From Parcubacteria group bacterium Greene0416_79 (GTDB lineage Bacteria > Patescibacteriota > Minisyncoccia > Phycocordibacterales > UBA10002): 9,457 bases of DNA. Both the position numbers and the translations under genes were made by a program. The stretch is taken from positions 1-9,457 of the forward strand of contig VMES01000008.1 in assembly GCA_007375655.1 (NCBI GenBank). Reading direction: 5' to 3'. This document shows, piece by piece, positions 1 to 5,573 of this stretch; the first letter of the stretch is position 1; the number at the start of each line of letters is the position of its first letter. The notes beneath the pieces are model-generated. The model did not search any database, was not told the origin of the DNA, and was given only the letters and a program-made list of their open reading frames with translations.

Positions 1-102
1 CTTCACATACGCAAACAACGCGACGTAGAGCGCCACCGCAACCGCGGCGGAGATAAGAGAGACGAAGAACCTCTTTCTGCCTGTGTGTTCAATATATGCC
101 AT
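1..102 (-). CDS. PilO-like membrane protein, N-terminal fragment
   Basis: This gene starts at ATG 102 and leaves the window at base 1, so only the first 34 residues are visible. They read as a short charged cytoplasmic tail (MAYIEHTGRKR) followed by one hydrophobic helix at about residues 12-31. That is the layout of PilO, the bitopic inner-membrane partner of PilN in type IV pilus and type II secretion platforms. The assignment rests mainly on position: it follows pilM and pilN on the same strand, 31 bases after the pilN stop, in the usual pilM-pilN-pilO order. The visible sequence has no PilO-specific motif, so another single-pass pilus protein is possible. No clear Shine-Dalgarno sequence precedes the ATG. 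Confidence 0.6.
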   Translation of the reverse strand, partial: MAYIEHTGRKRFFVSLISAAVAVALYVALFAYVK

Positions 103-133
103 AGTGCGGGTAAAAAAACATCTGTGCCGCCGG

Positions 134-673
134 TTAGAAACTGGCGGTCACTTTGAGCGAAAACGCAACATCCTCGGACCGCGCCAGGTTTCCGAGCGGC
201 AGTTCAACACGCTCAAATACCCCCGTCGTCTCCAGCGCACGAGAAAAAGCAACGAGCGCCGTTCGGTTCGCCGCCATGCCGCGCACCTCAATCTCCCGCT
301 TCCCGCCGGCCGCGGACGTTACGGTGATACCGTCAAGCGAAACGCCGGCTGGCCGATGGGACACTATCGCACGCACCGCCTCATAGACCGTATGCCTCGG
401 CGCTTCAGTACGAAGCAACGTGAGCGTCCTTTCCACCTCTTGAAGCACCACGGCAAACCGCGCCACTTCTCCCGCCTCCACACGCTTTGAGAGGGCCCCG
501 AGACGCTCGCGCGCGGCCGTCTCCCGCTCGTTGGAGAGCGCGAGAGAAGGAATGAGAAGCAGCGCGGCGATAAGGAACGTCGCGCAGACGCCAAAGAGAA
601 TGACGCTCCAAAGCCGCATGCGGTACTCCCGGCGGATGGCTTCCTTTTCGGCTCTGGGCAGCAAGTTAAACAT
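134..673 (-). CDS. pilN: Type IV pilus assembly protein PilN-like
   Basis: A 179-residue bitopic inner-membrane protein of the PilN/GspL-C family, which in known systems binds PilM in the cytoplasm through its N-terminus and pairs with PilO in the periplasm. The N-terminus (MFNLLPRAEK) matches the PilN-type motif that inserts into the PilM groove. A hydrophobic helix follows at about residues 21-46, then a charged, probably coiled-coil stretch at 48-90. The last third (about 105-179) alternates beta-like and helical segments, as expected for the ferredoxin-like periplasmic fold. A TTG at 688 would add five residues; ATG 673 was chosen because the family motif begins there. It lies 80 bases after pilM, and that gap holds a 7-bp repeat and a possible -10 hexamer. 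Confidence 0.82.
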   Translation of the reverse strand: MFNLLPRAEKEAIRREYRMRLWSVILFGVCATFLIAALLLIPSLALSNERETAARERLGALSKRVEAGEVARFAVVLQEVERTLTLLRTEAPRHTVYEAVRAIVSHRPAGVSLDGITVTSAAGGKREIEVRGMAANRTALVAFSRALETTGVFERVELPLGNLARSEDVAFSLKVTASF

Positions 674-680
674 ACCTAAA

Positions 681-686
681 ATTATC
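681..686 (-). promoter_or_regulatory. Possible -10 hexamer of pilN
   Basis: GATAAT on the minus strand ends seven bases before ATG 673, so a transcript from it would begin at or next to the start codon. No convincing -35 box is seen at the usual distance. It could be chance in an AT-rich gap, and pilN may simply be read through from pilM. The same spacing recurs before ruvX and the thioredoxin gene. Confidence 0.35.
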
Positions 687-719
687 AAGTTCCAAATTCT
701 ATTGCAGGAGTGACTGATA

Positions 720-750
720 ATTGAAAATTGAAAATTGAAAATTGAAAATT
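720..750. repeat. Tandem 7-bp repeat between pilM and pilN
   Basis: The plus strand shows four perfect copies of TTGAAAA (721-748) plus a partial fifth copy. The tract begins three bases after the pilM stop codon and lies in an otherwise ordinary operon gap. On the transcribed strand it reads as repeated TTTTCAA. It codes for nothing and cannot form a hairpin with itself. Such a tract can change copy number by replication slippage. Confidence 0.9.
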
Positions 751-753
751 CCT

Positions 754-1869
754 TTAATGGCCTTTGGGCAACGCCAGCCCCGCCGCCGCGGCGTACTCCA
801 GGGACTCCTCAAAGAGAATCGGCGGAATGTAGTCGTCAAGCGAGCAGATGTTGCGCCAGACATTCCCCGCTTCCGCCTTGAGGCCAAAGGAAAGGGAGAG
901 GTAGTCGTCAATGCCTTGAAGCGCGACGCGGCGCCCCGTGAGAATGACCGTGCCAATCTTCTTATCCATCTCGTTGCTTTGGTCATGATGGGTGCGCCAG
1001 TACACCAAGAGCTTGTTCACTTCCCCCTTGAGCGCTAAGACCGCGTGCCCAAACGAATGAAACGGGTCCGCGCCCGCGCTTCCCGTTTGCGCCGCCGGCG
1101 CGCGTTTTGCCCCACTCACTTCTTCGGCAGGCACGTGCAAGGAAAGATGCGCCAAAACGGCGTCCGTGACGGCGCCGCTCCCGATCGGCGCGGTGGAAGT
1201 GAAATACACCGTCTCATCGCTCACGTTAAAAAGTCCGGTCTTCGCGTCTCCGAAATTGACGATAAGGTAGGCGCCGCGGTCGCCCTTCGCAATGACGGCG
1301 CGCGCGATCGCCTGCGCCTCTATCTCAAAAGAGAGCGGGGTCAGTCCGGCTTCGGCGAAGAGTTCCGCATAGGCCTCCACGACCTTTTGCGGCAGGACCG
1401 TCACGACAACGTCCAAAGAATCAAGAACGTTCGGCTCGGCTCCCGTGATGACGCTGTAATCAAAGGTGGCTTCGGCGGCGGGAACCGGCACATTGTCTTC
1501 AAGCTTGAAATTCAAGACGCTCCGAATCTCCTTGCGCGGCACGCGCGGGATGCGCGTCTTAAACAAATACGCCTTCTCCTCGGAGAGCGACGCGTTCACG
1601 AAATCAAGATGCAGTTCTTCCTTGAGGCTCCGCAGCGCCGCAACCGCCTCCTCCTTGCGGCGCAGCTCCCCGCCGGAAACGGCGCCCGGGGGAAGCGCGC
1701 GCCTGCCGAACCGACCGACGGCAAACGCGCCCTTGCGCCGCACAATCTCGAGCGCCGTAATTGCCTCGTCTGAGATAGAGAGCCCGACGGCCGGCATCTC
1801 AAGGAATCGCGGAGGCGGGAAGAAGTCATGAAAAAACCGATGCGCGAATTGTGAAAAGAAAAGCGCCAT
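754..1869 (-). CDS. pilM: Type IV pilus assembly ATPase-like protein PilM
   Basis: A 371-residue actin/FtsA-like cytoplasmic protein, close to the usual PilM length of about 350. In type IV pilus machines PilM forms the cytoplasmic ring that binds the PilN N-terminus. The fold signature is visible: a first phosphate loop region at 27-45 (AVGLSISDEAITALEIV), a second at 202-215 (LIVNFGDAKTGLF), a glycine-rich adenosine region at 305-313 (IGTVILTGR), and the typical C-terminal end with YAAAAGLAL. Residues 1-24 are an aromatic-rich extension not usual in the family. Both phosphate loops lack the customary aspartate (S31 and N205 stand in its place), so nucleotide hydrolysis is doubtful. It is the first gene of the pil cluster and has a TATAAT box 13 bases before its ATG. 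Confidence 0.88.
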   Translation of the reverse strand: MALFFSQFAHRFFHDFFPPPRFLEMPAVGLSISDEAITALEIVRRKGAFAVGRFGRRALPPGAVSGGELRRKEEAVAALRSLKEELHLDFVNASLSEEKAYLFKTRIPRVPRKEIRSVLNFKLEDNVPVPAAEATFDYSVITGAEPNVLDSLDVVVTVLPQKVVEAYAELFAEAGLTPLSFEIEAQAIARAVIAKGDRGAYLIVNFGDAKTGLFNVSDETVYFTSTAPIGSGAVTDAVLAHLSLHVPAEEVSGAKRAPAAQTGSAGADPFHSFGHAVLALKGEVNKLLVYWRTHHDQSNEMDKKIGTVILTGRRVALQGIDDYLSLSFGLKAEAGNVWRNICSLDDYIPPILFEESLEYAAAAGLALPKGH

Positions 1870-1882
1870 ACCGTGTGCCCCT

Positions 1883-1888
1883 ATTATA
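1883..1888 (-). promoter_or_regulatory. -10 box of the pilMNO cluster
   Basis: A perfect TATAAT on the minus strand lies 13 bases before the pilM ATG, inside the 33-base gap to the dedA-like stop codon. The expected start site would leave a leader of about six bases, too short for a Shine-Dalgarno site. At a 17-base spacing the -35 position reads TTCATC, a weak match located in the end of the dedA-like gene. Confidence 0.6.
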
Positions 1889-1902
1889 CCCCCTCACGCG
1901 CG

Positions 1903-2568
1903 TCAGATGAACTGCGCAATAACATAGAGAACGGCTCCGGCCGCCACGACGCCGGTCAGCAGGTTGAAGTAACGAAAGACGAGCGCGGCGAGGCGCTCGC
2001 CGAAAAACTTGACGATATAGGCGACGGCGAAGAACCGCATGCCGCGACCGAGGAAGGACGCGGCAACAAACAGAACGAGGTCAAGGCGAAACAACCCTCC
2101 GGCGATGGTAAAGAGCTTATACGGAATGGGCGTAAACGCCGCCGTGAATATCGCCAAAAACGCATGCGCGTTAAAATAGGAAGAGACGAGCATAAGTTCT
2201 TCCTCAAGATGATAGAGCATAACGAGCGGCTTGCCGAGGAGGTCAAACGCGAAGAATCCAACGGCGTATCCAAAGAGCGCGCCGAAGACCGACGCGAGCG
2301 TAACGATGGAGGCGGTGGAGCGCCAACGCGCGGGGGCGCGCAGAATCACCGGAAACATGAAAAAATCAGGCGGGATCGGAAAGAAAGACGACTCGGCGAA
2401 CGAGATGAGATACAGCCAGACGCTTCCGTAGTGCCCGTCCATCTGCCTCTCGAGCCACTGCCCCATGCGCCCGCGCGCCACTCCGGCAGGCAAAGAGTCC
2501 GCGGGCGACTCTTGCGGAGACGGCCTGTTCTCTTCTGGTACTGTCTCTTCTCGCAATACGTCATTCAT
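1903..2568 (-). CDS. DedA/YqaA-family VTT-domain membrane protein
   Basis: A 221-residue integral membrane protein of the DedA/VTT (SNARE-associated) superfamily, closest by eye to the small YqaA branch. Members act as lipid flippases or transporters in the cytoplasmic membrane, including recycling of undecaprenyl phosphate or phospholipids. The substrate here cannot be read from sequence. Key signatures are the re-entrant loop E59 to D68 (ESSFFPIPPD) with its conserved acidic residue, a second loop at 146-158 (FTPIPYKLFTIAGG) and a glycine/arginine motif at 174-178 (GRGMR). Membrane segments follow around 88-108, 136-158, 163-185 and 200-221. Residues 1-38 form a hydrophilic, Pro/Glu-rich extension. 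ATG 2568 is the only good start, since an in-frame stop lies just upstream. It is 33 bases upstream of pilM but probably functionally unrelated. Confidence 0.85.
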   Translation of the reverse strand: MNDVLREETVPEENRPSPQESPADSLPAGVARGRMGQWLERQMDGHYGSVWLYLISFAESSFFPIPPDFFMFPVILRAPARWRSTASIVTLASVFGALFGYAVGFFAFDLLGKPLVMLYHLEEELMLVSSYFNAHAFLAIFTAAFTPIPYKLFTIAGGLFRLDLVLFVAASFLGRGMRFFAVAYIVKFFGERLAALVFRYFNLLTGVVAAGAVLYVIAQFI

Positions 2569-2576
2569 ACTCAGCG

Positions 2577-2582
2577 GTTATC
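2577..2582 (-). promoter_or_regulatory. Possible -10 hexamer of the dedA-like gene
   Basis: GATAAC on the minus strand lies eight bases before ATG 2568, and TTCAAG at 2601-2606 could serve as a weak -35 box at an 18-base spacing. TCAC-CT-GTGA at 2581-2590 forms a short dyad overlapping this site and could be an operator. The match is weak and is listed because the spacing to the start codon resembles that of neighbouring genes. Confidence 0.3.
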
Positions 2583-2614
2583 ACCTGTGATCTCCACCTT
2601 CTTGAAGACATCAA

Positions 2615-2626
2615 ACGATATATCGT
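2615..2626. repeat. 12-bp perfect palindrome
   Basis: ACGATATATCGT reads the same on both strands. It sits about 47 bases upstream of the dedA-like start, between that gene and the ruvX end. It could be a binding site for a dimeric regulator, but a 12-bp AT-centred palindrome can also arise by chance. No second copy is seen in the window. Confidence 0.5.
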
Positions 2627-2650
2627 CATAATGCACATTGCCAATGTTAT

Positions 2651-2723
2651 GCAAATTCTGCGAATGGTTCATGTCCCCAACTTATTTGCGGTATTCGCAT
2701 TCTTCATTTGCGGTATACGCATT
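2651..2723. repeat. Modular ATTTGC/ATTCGC repeat cluster
   Basis: Two 18-bp direct copies (2684-2701 and 2706-2723) differ at one base and have a 22-bp period. Each is built as ATTTGC, three bases, then ATTCGC or ATACGC. An inverted module of the same words, GCAAAT-TCT-GCGAAT, lies at 2651-2665. The last copy abuts and overlaps the ruvX stop codon. There are too few copies, and spacers of only four bases, for a CRISPR array. The cluster looks like an intergenic repeat of unknown role. Confidence 0.75.
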
Positions 2724-3102
2724 AATTTTTCCTGTCCAGATAACTCTGCAAAATAATCGCGGCTGCGGACGCGTCAAGCTTCTCCACTTTCCCCTGCCAT
2801 CTTGCGGCCTGCACCGAGGTTAGAAACTCCGGTTCGTACTCCACCTGCGTGCGCGTCGCCTGCTCAATCCGCTTCTTAAACTCCGCGATCTCCTGCGCAA
2901 TAGGATTGGGCTTACCGTTGAAATCCTTTGATTCCCCGAGTATGAGGCCCTTCACCTTCTGCTCCTTGCAAATCCGCTCTACTTCCGAGAGAAGTGTCTT
3001 GTCGTTTTTTAGCACCGTATAGGGAAACGCGAGCCGCCCGTCCTCGTCAGAAAGCGCGAGTCCGACTCGCTTTGAACCGAAATCAATTCCCAAATAACGC
3101 AT
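2722..3102 (-). CDS. ruvX: Putative Holliday junction resolvase RuvX (YqgF)
   Basis: A 126-residue protein of the YqgF/RuvX family, RNase H-fold nucleases implicated in Holliday-junction resolution and in 16S rRNA 5'-end maturation. Family hallmarks are all present: the N-terminal strand with the first catalytic aspartate (MRYLGIDFGSKRVGLALSD), a middle LILGESKDFNG strand-loop holding the acidic residue, the FLTSVQAAR segment, and the C-terminal DASAAAIILQSYLD motif with the last aspartate. Length is typical. ATG 3111 would add MTP, but ATG 3102 starts exactly where the family motif starts, and a TAGAAT hexamer overlaps the upstream ATG. No Shine-Dalgarno site is seen for either. The gene stands alone, divergent from the tRNA-Ser gene, and its stop overlaps an intergenic repeat. 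Confidence 0.9.
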   Translation of the reverse strand: MRYLGIDFGSKRVGLALSDEDGRLAFPYTVLKNDKTLLSEVERICKEQKVKGLILGESKDFNGKPNPIAQEIAEFKKRIEQATRTQVEYEPEFLTSVQAARWQGKVEKLDASAAAIILQSYLDRKN

Positions 3103-3109
3103 GGGGGTC

Positions 3110-3115
3110 ATTCTA
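3110..3115 (-). promoter_or_regulatory. Probable -10 hexamer of ruvX
   Basis: TAGAAT on the minus strand ends seven bases before ATG 3102. This position would make the ruvX transcript leaderless and would exclude the upstream ATG at 3111, which overlaps the hexamer. The -35 region falls in the 7-bp repeat tract and has no good TTGACA match. Confidence 0.4.
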
Positions 3116-3118
3116 CCC

Positions 3119-3212
3119 TAACCTACAACCGACTACCAACGACCAACAAACACACGAGGAGTTGAGTTTTCATGCGGTTGGTTGTAAGTTGTAGGTTGTA
3201 GGTTGTAGGTTA
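3119..3212. repeat. Facing 7-bp repeat tracts forming an inverted repeat
   Basis: The right tract (3181-3211) has one GTTGTAA and three perfect GTTGTAG copies plus a partial copy. The left tract (3119-3146) is a degenerate heptad series on the opposite strand (AACCTAC, AACCGAC, TACCAAC, GACCAAC). Bases 3119-3130 and 3201-3212 are perfect 12-bp reverse complements, so the whole region can fold into a long stem with a roughly 70-base loop. It fills the gap between the divergent ruvX and tRNA-Ser genes and must contain or overlap their promoters. The tRNA starts five bases after it. Confidence 0.85.
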
Positions 3213-3217
3213 ACAAC

Positions 3218-3304
3218 GGAGGGGTCGCATAGTGGTCTAGTGCGGAAGTCTTGAAAACTTCTAACGGTTTACACCGTTCGCGAGTTCGAATCTCGCCCCC
3301 TCCG
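3218..3304 (+). tRNA. tRNA-Ser (anticodon UGA)
   Basis: An 87-base class II tRNA. The acceptor stem GGAGGGG (3218-3224) pairs with CCCCTCC (3297-3303). The D arm is GCA/TGC with AGTGGT in the loop. The anticodon stem GAAGT/ACTTC (3245-3249, 3257-3261) encloses CTTGAAA, giving anticodon TGA at 3252-3254. The long variable arm AACGG/CCGTT (3263-3278) is typical of serine tRNAs. The T arm is GCGAG-TTCGAAT-CTCGC (3280-3296). The discriminator base is G3304, as expected for tRNA-Ser. CCA is not encoded, since CAA follows, so it must be added by the tRNA nucleotidyltransferase. It reads UCA and, by wobble, other UCN serine codons. Confidence 0.96.
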
Positions 3305-3307
3305 CAA

Positions 3308-3506
3308 TTTGGTTAAAATCAGAACTTATTTTGATGAAAATCCAGATTGCGAATTCTGAAATCCAATCGCTCGGGCGGGCGAAAAGGAAGGGGGTTGGGG
3401 GGAAGGAATTTTTGCCCGCCCGAGCGGAAAAGTTTTCTGCTCTGCCGCGCGAAGCGCGTGCGATTAGTCGGGATTGCTTTCAAAATAAGTTCGGATTTTA
3501 ACCAAA
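3308..3506. repeat. Nested inverted-repeat element (hairpin/MITE-like)
   Basis: The outer arms 3308-3334 and 3480-3506 are reverse complements over 27 bases with one mismatch (A/C at 3321). Nested inside, 3368-3380 (CGCTCGGGCGGGC) and 3414-3426 are perfect 13-bp reverse complements around a purine-rich G-tract. A third small hairpin CGCGC-GAA-GCGCG lies at 3446-3458. No open reading frame of note is present. The element begins four bases after the tRNA-Ser end and stops before the tlpA-like gene. It may be a small non-autonomous mobile element, a REP-like repeat, or a long transcript-ending structure. No target-site duplication is evident. Confidence 0.8.
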
Positions 3507-3524
3507 AGGCACCGCAGCGTGGTG
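3504..3524 (-). terminator. Weak terminator of the redox cluster
   Basis: Read on the minus strand, one base after the tlpA-like stop codon, CACCAC-GCT-GCGGTG forms a 6-bp stem with one mismatch, followed by CC and TTTT. It resembles a weak intrinsic terminator. The large inverted repeat immediately after it may add to termination. Confidence 0.45.
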
Positions 3525-3525
3525 A

Positions 3526-4737
3526 TTAACCGAAGGTAAAAGTAAAAGCGCGGAGGCCTGGATTTTCCATTACAATTTCCAGTGTGTGCTCTTCAGAGGT
3601 AAGACCGGCCACAAGAGTATACAGCTGGTCCTTTTGTATCGTTACGAACCCGTCTTCGTCAACGTCCGTGCCCGGCGTTTCGATGACTTGTCCATCGACA
3701 AGAATTTTCGCGCGTACCGCGTTCTCCGCGCTTGCGACTATATATACATATTGAGCTTTATAACGGAAGATTATCTTCGCCGGTCCTCTATTTTCAACGT
3801 ATTCGTCTGTGATGTCCCACTGTCCGTCAAGGTACAGCGTGTTCGGGGAAATGTTTTTCGGCTCGGTAAGATTTTGTACGCCGCGTGTGCCGATAATGCC
3901 GTTCCCGAGACGTTCATTGCGCGCCGCGCCAAAATAAATTTCCGGTGAACCGACATTCCCGCGAGAAGGCGCTCGCGCATCTTCAAGAAAAACCGTCTCA
4001 TCTTTCACATCCTCCGCGATGCCGAGCGCCTTGCTGCGTTCTTCCAATGCTTCTTGAATTCTCTTTTCCGTTTCCTCATACGCGCCCTCGCCGAGGTGGT
4101 CGTACACAATATAGCCGTCAATATCTATGAGATACTTTCTCGGCCAGTATCGGTTTTTGTATGCCGTCCAGGTTGAGTAGTCATTGTCAAGAACCACCGG
4201 AAATTTGATCCCTACTCTTTTTGTTGCCTCAAGAACGTTCTGATATATTTTTTCAAACTCAAACTCTGGCGTATGGATGCCAAAAATGACAAGCCCCCTG
4301 TCTTTGTATCTTTCGTACCATGCGTTCAAATAGGGCGTAGTCCGCTGGCAATTGATACAGCTGTATGTCCAAAAATCAATAAGCACGACCTTTTTCCCTA
4401 TAAACTCGCCGATAGTTACGGGCTTGCCGTCGGTATTGATGAAACCATCCGGAGTAGTGATCTCTTTTGCCAACTCATATTTCTTTGATTTGTCTTGAGC
4501 AAGAGTGTTTTTCTTAGCAGGAACAGGAACGGTATCGGGCGCAGTATTCTTTTCTTGGAGTATTTCATCTGTAGTGTTTAAGACCTCCTCTATCGGACGC
4601 TCAGCAGGAGGTCGCGGGATAACCGTAACAACTTCGCTTCCGCCGCCTCGGACCGCTTTTTGTGAATTGAGATAGGTAATGCTGCCGACCACCGCAGCAA
4701 TGAGTACGACGAAGATGGTTATTTTTGGCGCGTTCAT
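3526..4737 (-). CDS. TlpA-like thioredoxin with DipZ-type C-terminal domain
   Basis: A 403-residue membrane-anchored, extracytoplasmic thiol oxidoreductase. One N-terminal helix (residues 6-22) is an uncleaved anchor or signal, followed by a Pro/Glu-rich linker to about 85. The thioredoxin/redoxin domain (about 92-235) carries WTYSCINCQ with active-site C127 and C130, and cis-Pro P199 in YWPRKYLID. The remainder (about 265-403) is beta-rich and matches the carbohydrate-binding-like domain of DipZ: SPEIYFGAAR, TLYLDGQWDI and ILVDGQ are its landmarks. In DipZ a CcdA domain, thioredoxin and this beta domain are fused; here the CcdA part is the separate gene just upstream, 31 bases away. It probably receives electrons from that protein and reduces extracytoplasmic disulfides. 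Substrates are unknown. No Shine-Dalgarno site is obvious. Confidence 0.88.
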   Translation of the reverse strand: MNAPKITIFVVLIAAVVGSITYLNSQKAVRGGGSEVVTVIPRPPAERPIEEVLNTTDEILQEKNTAPDTVPVPAKKNTLAQDKSKKYELAKEITTPDGFINTDGKPVTIGEFIGKKVVLIDFWTYSCINCQRTTPYLNAWYERYKDRGLVIFGIHTPEFEFEKIYQNVLEATKRVGIKFPVVLDNDYSTWTAYKNRYWPRKYLIDIDGYIVYDHLGEGAYEETEKRIQEALEERSKALGIAEDVKDETVFLEDARAPSRGNVGSPEIYFGAARNERLGNGIIGTRGVQNLTEPKNISPNTLYLDGQWDITDEYVENRGPAKIIFRYKAQYVYIVASAENAVRAKILVDGQVIETPGTDVDEDGFVTIQKDQLYTLVAGLTSEEHTLEIVMENPGLRAFTFTFG

Positions 4738-4768
4738 AGTGATAAGAGTGTTTTTTCTCTACCTTATT

Positions 4769-5560
4769 TCAACTCTGATCAGAGTTCTTGACCGCGGCGG
4801 AGGCAAGATACGAAAGGAAGCCGGGTATGAGCGGCAACATACAGGGACTCAAGAATGATCCGACACCGGCGAGGAAAGCAATACCGAAGTTGAAAATCGT
4901 CAGCGAGCTGATGCCGCCGCCGATTGAGGATACTAAATTCAGAGAAAGAAGAATATCCGTGAGAAACTGAAGGTTTGCCACCCGAGAGAGAGCTCCCGTA
5001 AACACAAGGACGCCAAGGGCGATAAGGATAAGGCCGAAGAAATACTGGAAGTAGAGGAGCTTCTTGCCCAAGCGATTGATAAGCGCCTGGGTCTGGTTCG
5101 TGAAAAGCCCGACCAAAAGGAACGGAAGCCCTATCCCAAGCGTATAAGCGAAGAGGAGGAGAAACGCGCTTGACGCGGCGGTCGTTGCAAGCGCTAAGAT
5201 CGCGCCCAAGGCCGCGGAAACGCAGGGGGTCCAGCCGACGGCAAACGCCGCGCCGAAGACAAATGAGGTCAGATAATGAGAGCGAAACCGGCGCGTGACG
5301 AGAATCTTGTGGTCGCGTTTCAGAAACGCCGGGGTAAAGAACCCCAGCAGGAAAAATCCGAAAAGAATGATTATGACGCCGCCGACCCTGCCCAGCCATT
5401 CCTGCACCGTGTAAGAGACGTTTGAGAGTATCGTCTGCAAGAGAACTCCGACAAGCGAAAACACGAGGGAAAAGCCGAGCACAAAGAAAACGCTTGAGAG
5501 GAAGACGCTCCAGTCGCGCGGGAGTTTTACTGGAGATGTCGTTTGATCGATATGTTCCAT
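4769..5560 (-). CDS. ccdA: CcdA/DsbD-type thiol electron transporter, apparently circularly permuted
   Basis: A 263-residue polytopic membrane protein of the CcdA/DsbD transmembrane family, which passes electrons from cytoplasmic thioredoxin to extracytoplasmic thioredoxin-like partners through two membrane cysteines. The usual CcdA order is helix 1 with SPC, helices 2-3, helix 4 with TPC, then helices 5-6. Here the protein starts at helix 2 (FFVLGFSLVFSLVG, 25-38) and goes on through helix 3 (58-74), helix 4 with C113 (GWTPC), helix 5 (132-152) and helix 6 (170-189). After a linker (about 195-222) it ends with what is normally helix 1, including C240 (FLSPCMLPLIPGFLSYLAS, 236-254). Both redox cysteines are kept. 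No helix 1 can lie upstream, as only 13 bases separate it from the thioredoxin gene. It is the middle gene of the redox cluster. Confidence 0.88.
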   Translation of the reverse strand: MEHIDQTTSPVKLPRDWSVFLSSVFFVLGFSLVFSLVGVLLQTILSNVSYTVQEWLGRVGGVIIILFGFFLLGFFTPAFLKRDHKILVTRRFRSHYLTSFVFGAAFAVGWTPCVSAALGAILALATTAASSAFLLLFAYTLGIGLPFLLVGLFTNQTQALINRLGKKLLYFQYFFGLILIALGVLVFTGALSRVANLQFLTDILLSLNLVSSIGGGISSLTIFNFGIAFLAGVGSFLSPCMLPLIPGFLSYLASAAVKNSDQS

Positions 5561-5573
5561 TTTTGTCTAAGAT

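Noticed and set aside
1045..1773. A 242-codon plus-strand reading frame opposite pilM
   Set aside because: Arg-rich, low-complexity product typical of an antisense shadow; PilM motifs are clear on the minus strand.
1873..2631. A 252-codon plus-strand reading frame opposite the dedA-like gene
   Set aside because: Highly charged, Arg/Glu-rich product with no fold; the minus strand has the VTT-domain motifs.
2684..2723. CRISPR array at the ATTTGC/ATTCGC repeats
   Set aside because: Only two direct copies, four-base spacer and no cas genes.
4769..5560. Explaining the late SPC helix as a frameshift or as the start of a second ccdA copy
   Set aside because: The frame is continuous through both cysteine motifs, a stop follows 23 codons after the SPC cysteine, and the next gene begins 31 bases later with an unrelated N-terminus.
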